Below, piece after piece: positions 1 through 8,614 of a stretch of DNA of 64,000 nucleotides (position 1 is the stretch's first letter; each line of letters begins with the position of its first letter). Source of the DNA: Fictibacillus nanhaiensis (lineage in GTDB: Bacteria; Bacillota; Bacilli; Bacillales; Fictibacillaceae); assembly GCA_017052515.1 (NCBI GenBank), contig JAFHKR010000038.1, forward strand, positions 62,001-126,000, written 5' to 3'. The position numbers and the translations under genes are program-made. A model generated the notes under the pieces. It was given only the letters and a program-made list of their open reading frames with translations. It was not told where the DNA came from and made no database searches.

Positions 1-1
1 C

Positions 2-1135
2 TTTGTAAACTTCGCAAAAGCGTGGTTTCCGATCTTCTTGTTAGGAGCCGTACTCGGTAAATTGATGGAAGATACGGGCGCTGCTAAATCGGTTGCGATT
101 CAGTTCACGAAGTTTATAGGTGAAAAACGTGCCATTCTCGGAGTTTTGGTAGCATCAGCTGTCTTAACATACGGTGGCGTAAGTTTGTTTGTTGTTGTGT
201 TCGCCATCTATCCGATCGCGTTGGCATTGTTTAAAAAAGCAGATATCTCTAGAAGATTGATCGCACCTACGATCGTTCTTGGAGCATTCACATTTACGAT
301 GACTGCTGTACCAGGAACACCGCAGATTCAGAACTTAATACCGATGAACACGTTTAAGACGACCCCAATGGCGGGTACCATTATCGGTATTGTCGCTACG
401 CTGATCATGGCAGTTGGCGGGTATTTCTGGCTGAAGTTCAGAGAAAACCGATTAACGGCAGCTGGCGAAAAATATACAGAACCAAATAAGTCAAAAGAGA
501 ATGAAGATGAAGATGAGGAGAACCTTCCAAACTGGATTCTTTCATTAGTCCCTTTAATCGTTGTTGTTATTTTACTTAATTTCTTAAAAATCGCTCCAAT
601 TCCTTCATTGTTAGCTGGAATTCTAGCTATTCTTCTTATCAATATCAAGCAATACAAAACGTTCATTCCTTCTATGAACGAAGGTGCTAAAGGTTCTGTT
701 ATGGCGATCATCAACACGAGTGCCGCAGTTGGTTTCGGTGCAGTTGTAACGAGTGTACCTGACTTTGACCGAATCACAGATATGCTGTTAGGAATCTCAA
801 GCAACCCACTAGTATCTGAATCCTTAGTCGTACAGCTTTTAGCGATGATCACAGGTTCAGCTTCTGGTGGTATGGGAATCGCGTTAGAAGCTCTTGGTGG
901 AACCTATTATGACTTATCTCAGTCAACAGGCATGAGTCCGGAGGCGTTCCATAGGATGGCAGCCATTGCATCCGGAGCATCAATCTTGCCTCATAACGGA
1001 GCATTGTTAACGCTTCTTGCGGTAACGCAGTTAACGCACAAGGAAACGTACAAAGATGTATTTGTTGTCGCTTTAATCATCCCTACCATTGCCGTAATTG
1101 TTGGAATCATTATGGCAAGCATGGGAATTATATAA
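2..1135 (+). CDS. GntP-family permease (5' end outside window)
   Basis: The reading frame is open from base 2, so the true start lies upstream of the window. At least 377 residues are present and about ten hydrophobic segments are visible, with one charged cytoplasmic loop rich in Glu/Asp/Lys near the middle. GntP permeases import gluconate or related organic acids with protons. The next gene, 25 bases downstream, is a 3-hydroxybutyrate dehydrogenase, so 3-hydroxybutyrate is the likeliest substrate. This matches the B. subtilis yxjC/yxjF pair as I recall it, although the CoA-transferase genes expected between them are absent. Family assignment is firm; substrate is inferred from the neighbour. 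Confidence 0.88.
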   Translation, partial: FVNFAKAWFPIFLLGAVLGKLMEDTGAAKSVAIQFTKFIGEKRAILGVLVASAVLTYGGVSLFVVVFAIYPIALALFKKADISRRLIAPTIVLGAFTFTMTAVPGTPQIQNLIPMNTFKTTPMAGTIIGIVATLIMAVGGYFWLKFRENRLTAAGEKYTEPNKSKENEDEDEENLPNWILSLVPLIVVVILLNFLKIAPIPSLLAGILAILLINIKQYKTFIPSMNEGAKGSVMAIINTSAAVGFGAVVTSVPDFDRITDMLLGISSNPLVSESLVVQLLAMITGSASGGMGIALEALGGTYYDLSQSTGMSPEAFHRMAAIASGASILPHNGALLTLLAVTQLTHKETYKDVFVVALIIPTIAVIVGIIMASMGII

Positions 1136-1159
1136 AAACTTTTTAGGAGTGAGTATAGT

Positions 1160-1936
1160 ATGGTAGAAAATAAAGTAGTCGTTATTACAGGTTCTGCAAG
1201 TGGTATCGGATTTGAAATTGGAAAAACATTCGCTCAAAACGGAAGCAAAGTAGTTTTAACAGACCTTAATGAAGAAGGCGTTAAAAAGGCTGCAGAAGAA
1301 CTAAAAGGTCTTGGACTAGAAGCGATCGGTCTTAAAGCCGACGTTACAAGTGAAGAAGACATCAAGAGTATGATCGAAACAGCACACAAAGAGTATGGCC
1401 GTGTTGACGTTCTGATCAACAACGCTGGTCTTCAGCACGTTTCTCCAATCGAAGAGTTTCCAACAGCTAAATTCGAACTTATGATCAAAATCATGCTAAC
1501 AGCGCCATTTATCGCAACGAAGCACGTGATGCCGATCATGAAGCAGCAAGGTTTCGGCCGTATCATCAACATCTCATCCATCAATGGTTTGATCGGATTT
1601 GCTGGTAAAGCCGCTTATAACAGTGCGAAACATGGTGTAATCGGTCTTACAAAAGTAGCAGCATTAGAATCAGCAGCAGAAGGTGTTACAGTTAACGCAC
1701 TTTGCCCAGGATATGTAGATACGCCACTTGTTCGCGGTCAAATGGAAGACTTAGCGAAAACAAGAAACGTATCACTTGATAAAGTACTTGAAGAAGTAAT
1801 CTATCCACTTGTTCCACAAAAACGTTTGTTAGAAGTTAGTGAAATTGCAGACTATGCGATGTTCCTATCAAGTGACAAAGCGAAGAGTGTAACAGGACAA
1901 GCAATCGTTATCGATGGCGGTTATACAGCTCAATAA
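1160..1936 (+). CDS. 3-hydroxybutyrate dehydrogenase (SDR family)
   Basis: A 258-residue classical short-chain dehydrogenase. The N-terminal TGSASGIG is the Rossmann TGxxxGxG cofactor motif, NNAG follows near residue 88, and the catalytic Ser-Tyr-Lys set is visible as ISS about 13 residues before YNSAK. The protein ends in VIDGGYTAQ, typical of the D-3-hydroxybutyrate dehydrogenase subgroup. It would oxidise D-3-hydroxybutyrate to acetoacetate with NAD+. The ATG follows a GGAGTGAG ribosome site, and the gene is co-transcribed with the permease 25 bases upstream and closed by a terminator. Another short-chain alcohol substrate is possible but context favours hydroxybutyrate. Confidence 0.88.
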   Translation: MVENKVVVITGSASGIGFEIGKTFAQNGSKVVLTDLNEEGVKKAAEELKGLGLEAIGLKADVTSEEDIKSMIETAHKEYGRVDVLINNAGLQHVSPIEEFPTAKFELMIKIMLTAPFIATKHVMPIMKQQGFGRIINISSINGLIGFAGKAAYNSAKHGVIGLTKVAALESAAEGVTVNALCPGYVDTPLVRGQMEDLAKTRNVSLDKVLEEVIYPLVPQKRLLEVSEIADYAMFLSSDKAKSVTGQAIVIDGGYTAQ

Positions 1937-1950
1937 TTTCAGATTTAATA

Positions 1951-1984
1951 ACCTCAGTCATGAATATTGGCTGGGGTTTTTTTG
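1951..1984 (+). terminator. Intrinsic terminator of permease/dehydrogenase operon
   Basis: An 8-bp stem (CCTCAGTC with GGCTGGGG, two G-U pairs) is followed by TTTTTTT, 15 bases after the stop codon. Confidence 0.8.
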
Positions 1985-2033
1985 TGTTTATAAACTCTCT
2001 CTGTCTGTATAAACATGTCCCATTTAATAGGAC

Positions 2034-2039
2034 TATAAT
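2034..2039 (+). promoter_or_regulatory. -10 element of AAA/radical-SAM operon
   Basis: A perfect TATAAT lies 57 bases before the ATPase start. The hexamer 17 bases upstream is a poor -35 (aaacat), so the promoter may need an activator. Confidence 0.4.
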
Positions 2040-2096
2040 GTAAAATATTAGTAAGCATTTATAGATAGATAACTGAATAATACTGAGGTGGCTACG

Positions 2097-3737
2097 ATGG
2101 ATAAAAATTTGAATAGAAAAAAACTAATGGCTGATCTTTTTAAAGCACGCTTTCCTTTCCTTTACTTGTCTACTTGGGAAGAGGATAGGGCACTTGAATT
2201 CATACGCTCTATTGCTTCAAATCATGAATTAATCAAAACACCAAGAAAATTAATTACTTGGAAAGTGACCAATGGCATATCAGGAGATGATTTGAGTATT
2301 ACAGATACTAAATCTCCGTTAAGAGCTTTGGAATACATCGAAAAGTTCCAAGACCCTGCTATTTTTATTTTACATGATTTTCATGTTTATTTTGGTAATC
2401 AAGGCCAGCTTCCTGATTATCAAATCATTCGTAAATTGAGAGACCTATTATCCAATCTTAAACAAAGTCAAAACCCAAAGAACGTCGTTTTTTTATCCCC
2501 GATTTTAAAACTTCCTCTTGAGCTGGAAAAGGATATTACCATCTTTGACTTCAATCTGCCAACGTTTAAAGAGATTAAGAATAGTTTAGAAGAGATGATT
2601 GCAGTTAATAAGCAAAGAGGTCGTATTGAAATTAATATGTCTGATGAAGAAATTGAAAAGCTGGTTAAAGCAGCACTAGGATTAACATTATCAGAAGCGG
2701 AAAACGCTTTTGCACGTGCTATGGTGGAAGATGGGAAATTATCTGTCGATGATGTAGAAGTGATATTAGAAGAAAAAGAACAAATCATTAAAAAAACGGG
2801 TATTTTAGAGTTTGTAAATAATGAATTGAACATGGAAGACATCGGTGGATTGGAAAATTTAAAAAGGTGGCTTCGAAAAAGAAATAAGTCCTGGCTGGAA
2901 TCGGCTCAACTATATGGATTGCCTTCTCCAAAAGGGGTGCTCATTACAGGGGTGCCTGGTTGTGGAAAAAGCTTAATAAGTAAATCAATTAGTGAAATGT
3001 GGCAGCTGCCATTATTGAGGCTGGATATAGGGAAAATATTTAGCGGCATTGTAGGAAGCAGTGAAGAGAACATGAGAAAAGCAATTCAAACTGCAGAAGC
3101 CATAGCCCCCTCTATACTCTGGATCGATGAGATTGAAAAAGGCTTTAGCGGGATAAACTCTACCGGAGACGGCGGGACAAGCTCCCGAATTTTTGGGCAG
3201 TTCTTAACTTGGATGCAAGAAAAAGAAAAGCCAGTTTTTGTTATTGCCACAGCAAATAATATTTCCAGTCTTCCTCCAGAAATGTTGCGCAAAGGAAGGT
3301 TTGATGAAATCTTTTTTGTAGATCTGCCAACTCACCGGGAACGGATTGATATTTTTAGAGTCCATTTAAAGAAAAGATTAAAGGCACAGGAAGTTATAGG
3401 AGAATTCGATATCTCTGATTATAACTTAGAATATTTGGCAGAACTGACGGAAGGATTTGTGGGTGCTGAAATTGAACAGGTCGTGATTAATGGATTATTT
3501 GAAGCTTATTACGAGGATCGAAGTGTGAGACTCAGTGATTTCGAAAAAGTGTGTAAGCAATTCATTCCGTTATCTGTTACTCAAGCAGAACAGATCAAAA
3601 AGGTCCGTGAATGGGCAAATGTAAGAGCAGTAACGGCAACACCTCGTGAAGATCGAAAAGAGTATTTTGAAAATGCGGATTCAGACCCTGAGTTTGACAT
3701 CAAAGCGTCTCGAGGCGGACGTACAATTGATTTCTAA
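2097..3737 (+). CDS. Ycf46-like AAA+ ATPase
   Basis: 546 residues. The ATG at 2097 is preferred over an in-frame GTG at 2088 because GAGGTGG sits 5-10 bases before it. The N-terminal half looks like a degenerate P-loop domain. The C-terminal half is a complete AAA+ module: Walker A GVPGCGKS near residue 285, Walker [10 protein letters not shown] near 341, then ATANN (sensor 1) and RKGRFDE (arginine finger region). This architecture matches Ycf46-type ATPases of plastids and cyanobacteria. It heads a five-gene operon with Ycf35-like and DUF2997-like partners. The C-terminus ends in GRTIDF, nearly the same as the GRVIDF end of the HhH protein three genes downstream. Fold is certain; role unknown. 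Confidence 0.85.
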   Translation: MDKNLNRKKLMADLFKARFPFLYLSTWEEDRALEFIRSIASNHELIKTPRKLITWKVTNGISGDDLSITDTKSPLRALEYIEKFQDPAIFILHDFHVYFGNQGQLPDYQIIRKLRDLLSNLKQSQNPKNVVFLSPILKLPLELEKDITIFDFNLPTFKEIKNSLEEMIAVNKQRGRIEINMSDEEIEKLVKAALGLTLSEAENAFARAMVEDGKLSVDDVEVILEEKEQIIKKTGILEFVNNELNMEDIGGLENLKRWLRKRNKSWLESAQLYGLPSPKGVLITGVPGCGKSLISKSISEMWQLPLLRLDIGKIFSGIVGSSEENMRKAIQTAEAIAPSILWIDEIEKGFSGINSTGDGGTSSRIFGQFLTWMQEKEKPVFVIATANNISSLPPEMLRKGRFDEIFFVDLPTHRERIDIFRVHLKKRLKAQEVIGEFDISDYNLEYLAELTEGFVGAEIEQVVINGLFEAYYEDRSVRLSDFEKVCKQFIPLSVTQAEQIKKVREWANVRAVTATPREDRKEYFENADSDPEFDIKASRGGRTIDF

Positions 3738-3763
3738 GATATGAATAAGAAAGGGTGATAGAT

Positions 3764-4225
3764 ATGAGTATCGAATTAGTACTAATTCCTGTTGGCATCG
3801 CTGTTGCACAATCTGTGGGCTCTATGATTGAAAAACACAAATTTAAGGAAAAAACGTATACGATAAAAACAGTAATGAAACGACATCACTTATTACAAAG
3901 AGCCATTGAGCAATATGGATGCAAGGTTAATGAACTTACTCTGCAAAACTATGAAACAGAAATAGGAGATATTAAAATTTATTTCCAACAAGACGAGCAA
4001 GGGATCTTTGAAGCTGTTTTTGATGAAAGTGTAGATGCAAATGACGCTATAGAGTTTATAGAAAATTTACATACCGAGTATAAATATTTAATTCAACAAG
4101 AAACGTATAAAGCGCTCCTGATAAAAGCGAAAGATAAAGGACTGATACTTGAATCTGAAGAAATACAGAAAGATCGTTCAATTCTATTAACCTTTAATGT
4201 CGCGAATGTAGGTGGTGAAAGATGA
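3764..4225 (+). CDS. Ycf35/DUF1257-like protein
   Basis: 153 residues. The ATG at 3764 follows AAAGGGTGAT; an in-frame GTG at 3755 lies inside that ribosome site and is unlikely. A short hydrophobic segment at the N-terminus (IPVGIAVAQSVG) may anchor it to the membrane. The rest is mixed alpha/beta, and the C-terminal part (KAKDKGLILESEEI then RSILLTFNV) resembles the end of Ycf35/DUF1257 proteins as I remember them. Its stop overlaps the next start (ATGA), so the two are translationally coupled. No catalytic motif is visible and the function is unknown. Confidence 0.72.
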   Translation: MSIELVLIPVGIAVAQSVGSMIEKHKFKEKTYTIKTVMKRHHLLQRAIEQYGCKVNELTLQNYETEIGDIKIYFQQDEQGIFEAVFDESVDANDAIEFIENLHTEYKYLIQQETYKALLIKAKDKGLILESEEIQKDRSILLTFNVANVGGER

Positions 4226-4428
4226 AGAAGATTCAGATTCGCATAGCAGAAGACGGTAAATTTTACGCAGAAACAATGGGTATTAAAGGGAATTCCTGTT
4301 TGTCATATATAAAAATGTTAGAAGAATTGCTTGATGCAGAAACGGTCGATTCAACTTTTACGGAAGAATACCACGAAACAGAAATACAAACTTTCCAAGA
4401 ACAGCAACAAACAGTGAAGGGAGACTAA
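4222..4428 (+). CDS. DUF2997-like small protein
   Basis: 68 residues, overlapping the previous gene by four bases. The pattern of a beta strand, then IKGNSCLSYIKMLEELL and TFTEEYHETE, matches the small DUF2997 family whose members carry a conserved GxSC motif followed by a helix. The single Cys sits in that motif. In cyanobacteria such proteins are encoded beside Ycf35 and Ycf46 homologues, which agrees with the neighbours here. It may be an adaptor or a cysteine-bearing substrate of the operon's enzymes; this is inference. Confidence 0.7.
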   Translation: MKKIQIRIAEDGKFYAETMGIKGNSCLSYIKMLEELLDAETVDSTFTEEYHETEIQTFQEQQQTVKGD

Positions 4429-4432
4429 TAAA

Positions 4433-5158
4433 ATGGCTTCAGTTACGGACAGAGGAAAGTTTTGGGAGATGAAAAATTCAATATGGATGCTTTGGGTTTT
4501 TCTTACGTTTGGTTTTTTTAATTATATTTCATTCTTTTATGTTTCTTATAAAGTAAAACAAAGAAAATGGTTTGTAGCAGGGATTCTGTATTCAATCCCA
4601 TTTATATTGATGATGATTACTGCTGATACGGTTTTAAGTGATACTTGGCTAAATGATGTTGGAACTATGAGTTATATAATTGGATATATTGTTTCTATCC
4701 TTCATGTAATTAAAATACGTCCTGAATATTTGCTAAGACTTGATGCCAAACTTTCTTCTGGGTATAAAGAAAAAGAAATAGATTATTTGAAAAAGACAAT
4801 CGCTAGAGAGTATGGTGCTGCTTCGGTAATAGAGAAGCAACCTGTTTTACCATCTAAAACTGTAGATGAACAAATAAAATTTAAAGAAGAGAAAGAAATG
4901 AGGGTAGAACAAGTTATGATCAACGAAACAACTGAGGAGGAGTTAGCGAAAGTCCCAGGCATTGGAGGTTTGTTCGCTAAGAAGATCATTTCTACTCGAA
5001 GTCAGGAAAATGGGTTTCAATCTTTTAATCACTTTGTTGAGGTACTTTCTGTTAAACCACATTTGGCTGAAAAAATAAGACCATATCTCTTGTTTCCAGA
5101 GAAAGAACCTGTGGTAGTATCAGCCAAAAAAACGGAAGGAAGAGTCATCGATTTCTGA
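4433..5158 (+). CDS. Membrane-anchored helix-hairpin-helix protein
   Basis: 241 residues. Three transmembrane helices occupy roughly residues 17-105, followed by a charged linker. A ComEA-type helix-hairpin-helix domain spans about residues 163-222 (INETTEEELAKVPGIGG, then AKKIISTR and a second hairpin), a fold that usually binds DNA non-specifically. The protein ends in GRVIDF, echoing the GRTIDF end of the ATPase. Its TGA overlaps the ATG of the radical-SAM gene by one base. It could tether the system, or DNA, to the membrane. A role in DNA uptake is possible but no com genes are nearby. Confidence 0.75.
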   Translation: MASVTDRGKFWEMKNSIWMLWVFLTFGFFNYISFFYVSYKVKQRKWFVAGILYSIPFILMMITADTVLSDTWLNDVGTMSYIIGYIVSILHVIKIRPEYLLRLDAKLSSGYKEKEIDYLKKTIAREYGAASVIEKQPVLPSKTVDEQIKFKEEKEMRVEQVMINETTEEELAKVPGIGGLFAKKIISTRSQENGFQSFNHFVEVLSVKPHLAEKIRPYLLFPEKEPVVVSAKKTEGRVIDF

Positions 5159-5790
5159 TGGAACTTACTATACATCGATTTTTGCCAGTTACAACCGTTG
5201 AAGGTCCAGGTAAACGATTTTGTCTATGGGTACAAGGGTGCTCCATTCGTTGTGAAGGATGTGGCGTTCCATGGACATGGTCAAAAGAAAACGGAAAGAT
5301 AGTAAGCGTTATTGATCTCTTTGAGGAAATAAAAAGAAGTAAACAGGATAACAGGATAGAAGGTATCACAATACTTGGTGGAGAACCGTTTGACCAAGCA
5401 GAACCTTTAGGAGAACTTGCTGTCATGGTTAAGGAGATTGGATTAACCGTAATGGTGTTTTCTGGATACCTTTATGAGAATCTTAAAGAACGAAAAGAAG
5501 CACAGAATCTTCTTAATGCAGCAGATTTACTGATTGACGGTCCTTTTATTAAAGACAAGTTAGACTTAACACGTCCTTGGGTGGGTTCTTCGAATCAGCG
5601 GTATCATTTTTTAACGAAAGTGTATAAACATATAGAGAACGAGTTGGAATCCATTCAAAATAAAGTTGAGATACGTATTGGTAGTGATGGTGTGGTTTCA
5701 ATTAATGGTATGGCTACTCAACATACACTTACTGATCTTTTCAGTCAAAATCATTTTAAGAAAGTCAAAAACGCTCCTCCGGATTTTTAG
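5158..5790 (+). CDS. Radical-SAM activase-like 4Fe-4S protein
   Basis: 210 residues, the size of NrdG and pyruvate-formate-lyase activases. Cys28-x3-Cys32-x2-Cys35 would hold the 4Fe-4S cluster, and LGGEPFDQ near residue 80 is the GGE-type SAM-binding motif. Such enzymes install glycyl radicals or modify peptides. No glycyl-radical enzyme or anaerobic ribonucleotide reductase lies in the window, so the target is probably encoded in the same operon. It starts within the stop codon of the HhH gene, and its own stop lies in the loop of the operon terminator. Fold confident, substrate unknown. Confidence 0.82.
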   Translation: MELTIHRFLPVTTVEGPGKRFCLWVQGCSIRCEGCGVPWTWSKENGKIVSVIDLFEEIKRSKQDNRIEGITILGGEPFDQAEPLGELAVMVKEIGLTVMVFSGYLYENLKERKEAQNLLNAADLLIDGPFIKDKLDLTRPWVGSSNQRYHFLTKVYKHIENELESIQNKVEIRIGSDGVVSINGMATQHTLTDLFSQNHFKKVKNAPPDF

Positions 5791-5803
5791 GTGGAGCGTT
5801 TTT
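5767..5803 (+). terminator. Bidirectional terminator of the AAA/radical-SAM operon
   Basis: AAAAACGCTCC pairs with GGAGCGTTTTT over 11 bp. The radical-SAM stop codon is in the loop, and the structure also faces the end of the convergent permease gene. Confidence 0.88.
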
Positions 5804-5811
5804 GAGTGTAT

Positions 5812-7758
5812 CTACAGTGCTTCCCTAACCACTTTCTTATAATAAAGAACAGATAGCACGCCAAAGATCGAGTAGAGGATCGTATACATGACCATAACGA
5901 TGATCATCGGTGTCCAGAGTTCAGCTCCGAATAGGAACCAACCGGATTGTACGGCGAAATAGCTATGAAGCAAGCCGACCACGAGTGGAATTCCAAAGTT
6001 AAAGAGCTGCTTATACTGAATACCCTTTAACAGGTCACTTTGCGTGTAACCTAGTTTTCGCAGAATCATATAGTTCGGCTTTTCACTTTCACCCTCGTCC
6101 ATCTGTTTGAAGTAGAGGATACACCCTGAGGTAACGAGGAAAGTTAGTCCTAGGAAACCTACGATAAACATTATGAGTCCCATGTTTTTCTTTTGATTCG
6201 TGCTGATCTCATGACGTGATTCGTTGTATAGCTTTTTATACGTTTCGGTTGATTTAAACAGTTTATCTGCCTCTTCAAGTTGTTCTTTATTTTTTATGTC
6301 AACCCCAATATAGAGGCTGGATTCCTTTTGTACCTTAGGATCGATATCTTTTTGCATCTTTGTAAAAATGGCATCATCCACGATCGCTGTAGGAACGCCT
6401 CCAGCTGTGAAATACCAGGATACGGGATAAATATCTTCTAAGCCTACATAACGTTGAGTGAGCGTTTCTGTCTTTCCTTTGATCTTAATAGAACCAGAGC
6501 TCTTTAATGGCATAAACTTTTGAAGCAGGTCGTCATAGCCGGTAAAGACCACTTCATCCCGTGAAACATCCATGCCGGATACTGACTTTTCACTGATTAA
6601 AGGAAGTGGCATCGCTTTTGGATCGATCACGAGTTCTTCTAAGCTTCGATCAATAAGCTGTGAAGCATTCACCGTCACCTGGACCACTTCAATCGATTTT
6701 TCCGAATACGGAATATTGTTTTTCTCTAAAGCGGATTGGAACGTATCAGCTGATTCTCTATCAATGATTGAAAAGTCATGCGGAACATTTTTTTCAGCCG
6801 TTTTCTCTGCCGAATAATACGAGATATATGCAAGGCACAACAAAGCGATTGAAAGCGCTGAAACGGTGGTGATGATCATAAGCAGAAGTGCGTTCGACTT
6901 CATACGGAACATGACGGATGCGAGCGACATCACTTCGTTGATCGATAGATAGCCACCTTTTCGTTTTCTTATTAGGTTCAGCAGAAAACTGACAGAGCCT
7001 TTGTAAAAGAAATACGTACCTAAAATAACGGCAGCCAAAATAAAGATCATTGCTCCAAATAATTGAGGCATCGTTGTAAAATCGCCGCCAAACAGTTTGG
7101 AAGATACGATGTATCCTGTCGTGATCAGAACGAGACCCACGATTCCCATCACCATCTCGAAGCGAGATAGTTTTTTCACTGTGATTTCTGTTGAAGAAGT
7201 CACACGGAATAGGGATAGAATGGTCTGTCTTTTAATGAATGTATAGTTCATGATCATGATCAACAGATAGATGACTGTGAAAACGATAACCGTTTGTACA
7301 AGGGCTTGTGGTGAAAACCGTAGTGATGCGACTGAATTAACACCCGCCGTCTTAAACAATACGAGAATCATTAATTTTGAGAACGAGAATCCAGCAAAGA
7401 TTCCGATCAATAAGGAACCGAAGTAGAGGAATAAATTTTCGATTGAAAGAATTCGAAAGATCTTTCCCTTCGTCATTCCGATCAACTGGAACAGCCCTAT
7501 TTCTTTGCTGCGTCTCTTGATAAAGATGTTGTTCGCGTAAAGTAAAAAGAACGATACGATTACGACAAGTAGGATAGAAGCGGCTCGAATCGCGGCTTCA
7601 CCTTTTACAGAACCTTCCACAGAATCCATAGAAGGATCATATTGCAGCGTTACAAATGCAAAATAAAGCGCAGAACTGAACACTAAAGCAAAAACATACA
7701 GGTAATAGTTTCTTAAGTTTTTCTTTAAGTTGCGAAAGATGAGCTGATTAATGTTCAT
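5812..7758 (-). CDS. Bce-type ABC transporter permease (FtsX-like)
   Basis: 648 residues from the ATG at 7758, which has AGGTGGTG about seven bases before it; upstream in-frame GTGs at 7770 and 7767 lie in the ribosome site. Ten transmembrane helices are expected: two before the first FtsX block, more to about residue 305, then a large extracytoplasmic domain of roughly 200 residues before the last FtsX block ([15 protein letters not shown]). That architecture defines BceB permeases, which release peptide antibiotics such as bacitracin from lipid II-cycle targets and act as the sensor for the partner kinase. The start overlaps the ATPase gene by 11 bases. Which peptide is recognised cannot be read from the sequence. 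Confidence 0.92.
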   Translation of the reverse strand: MNINQLIFRNLKKNLRNYYLYVFALVFSSALYFAFVTLQYDPSMDSVEGSVKGEAAIRAASILLVVIVSFFLLYANNIFIKRRSKEIGLFQLIGMTKGKIFRILSIENLFLYFGSLLIGIFAGFSFSKLMILVLFKTAGVNSVASLRFSPQALVQTVIVFTVIYLLIMIMNYTFIKRQTILSLFRVTSSTEITVKKLSRFEMVMGIVGLVLITTGYIVSSKLFGGDFTTMPQLFGAMIFILAAVILGTYFFYKGSVSFLLNLIRKRKGGYLSINEVMSLASVMFRMKSNALLLMIITTVSALSIALLCLAYISYYSAEKTAEKNVPHDFSIIDRESADTFQSALEKNNIPYSEKSIEVVQVTVNASQLIDRSLEELVIDPKAMPLPLISEKSVSGMDVSRDEVVFTGYDDLLQKFMPLKSSGSIKIKGKTETLTQRYVGLEDIYPVSWYFTAGGVPTAIVDDAIFTKMQKDIDPKVQKESSLYIGVDIKNKEQLEEADKLFKSTETYKKLYNESRHEISTNQKKNMGLIMFIVGFLGLTFLVTSGCILYFKQMDEGESEKPNYMILRKLGYTQSDLLKGIQYKQLFNFGIPLVVGLLHSYFAVQSGWFLFGAELWTPMIIVMVMYTILYSIFGVLSVLYYKKVVREAL

Positions 7759-8509
7759 GATGAACACCACCTAAAACACCTTGCGTTTTCATAATATCCT
7801 TAAAGAAACTTTGTCGATCTTGCTCTCCTTTCATAAGCTGCGTGTAGATCTGTCCGTCTTTTATAAACACAACGCGGCTGCAATAGCTTGCTGCTACAGG
7901 ATCATGCGTTACCATAAGAATGGTTGCTTGTCTGTTCTCGTTAAGACCGCTTAATTTGTTTAAAAGGTCAGACGCAGACTTAGAATCGAGAGCTCCGGTT
8001 GGTTCATCGGCAAAGATGATACTCGGCTCATGAATGAATGCACGAGCAGCAGATGTTCGTTGCTTTTGACCACCTGAGATCTCGTTCGGATATTTATCTT
8101 TTATCTCAGAAATACCGAGCTCATTCGCCACTTCTTCAAATTTCTTTTCAGCTTCCTTTTTCGGTGTTTTCGTTATCGAAAGCGGCAGAAGAATGTTTTC
8201 TTTAACCGTTAACGTATCTAATAGGTTGTAATCTTGAAAGATAAAACCAAGGTTGTTCTTTCTGAATTCTGCCAGCTGTTTTTCCTTCATAGCTGTCATC
8301 TCAAATGAGTTAATTTGAATCGTTCCATCGCTCACTTGATCGATGGAAGAAAGAACGTTTAATAACGTCGTTTTACCGGATCCAGATGCACCCATGATAC
8401 TGATGAACTCACCTTTTTCAACGGAAAGATCGATGCCTTTAAGGACATGCTGTTTATTATTTCTATTTCCATAGCTCTTATGAAGCTTAACTGCTTTCAA
8501 TATACTCAT
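7748..8509 (-). CDS. Bce-type ABC transporter ATPase
   Basis: 253 residues with all ABC landmarks: Walker [10 protein letters not shown] near residue 41, signature ISGGQKQR near 145, Walker [13 protein letters not shown] and the switch histidine in MVTHDP. It belongs to the LolD/MacB-like group that energises FtsX-type permeases. It is the first gene of the transporter unit and is separated from the two-component genes by a terminator and its own promoter. Confidence 0.94.
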   Translation of the reverse strand: MSILKAVKLHKSYGNRNNKQHVLKGIDLSVEKGEFISIMGASGSGKTTLLNVLSSIDQVSDGTIQINSFEMTAMKEKQLAEFRKNNLGFIFQDYNLLDTLTVKENILLPLSITKTPKKEAEKKFEEVANELGISEIKDKYPNEISGGQKQRTSAARAFIHEPSIIFADEPTGALDSKSASDLLNKLSGLNENRQATILMVTHDPVAASYCSRVVFIKDGQIYTQLMKGEQDRQSFFKDIMKTQGVLGGVHHEH

Positions 8510-8536
8510 GATTGATGACCCCTCTCTGATACTTTC

Positions 8537-8542
8537 ATTATA
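8537..8542 (-). promoter_or_regulatory. -10 element of the Bce transporter promoter
   Basis: Reading minus, TATAAT lies 27 bases before the ATPase start with no good -35 hexamer at 17 bases, as expected for a response-regulator-activated promoter. Confidence 0.6.
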
Positions 8543-8567
8543 GAAAGCATTTCAGCTCTTTTCCTTC

Positions 8568-8580
8568 TGTTCAACGAACA
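8568..8580. promoter_or_regulatory. Candidate response-regulator operator
   Basis: A perfect inverted repeat, TGTTC-3-GAACA, ends 25 bases before the -10 element, so its centre is near -44. This is where an OmpR-type activator would contact polymerase. It differs from the BceR site I recall, so binding by the adjacent regulator is inferred from position. Confidence 0.5.
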
Positions 8581-8614
8581 AAACAGAAAAGCATGTGACA
8601 CTTTCGTCACATGC
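8580..8614 (-). terminator. Terminator between kinase and ABC genes
   Basis: GCATGTGAC pairs with GTCACATGC (9 bp, 6-base loop) and is followed on the minus strand by TTTTCTGTTTTG. The kinase TGA codon is part of the stem, so the regulatory and transport genes are separate units with possible read-through. Confidence 0.75.

Noticed and set aside
328-852. 174-residue ORF antisense to the GntP permease
   Set aside because: It mirrors the hydrophobic permease codons, lacks a ribosome site and is fully inside a well-supported gene.
4783-4989. Antisense ORF over the helix-hairpin-helix region
   Set aside because: No ribosome site, and the sense frame has a clear domain and operon context.
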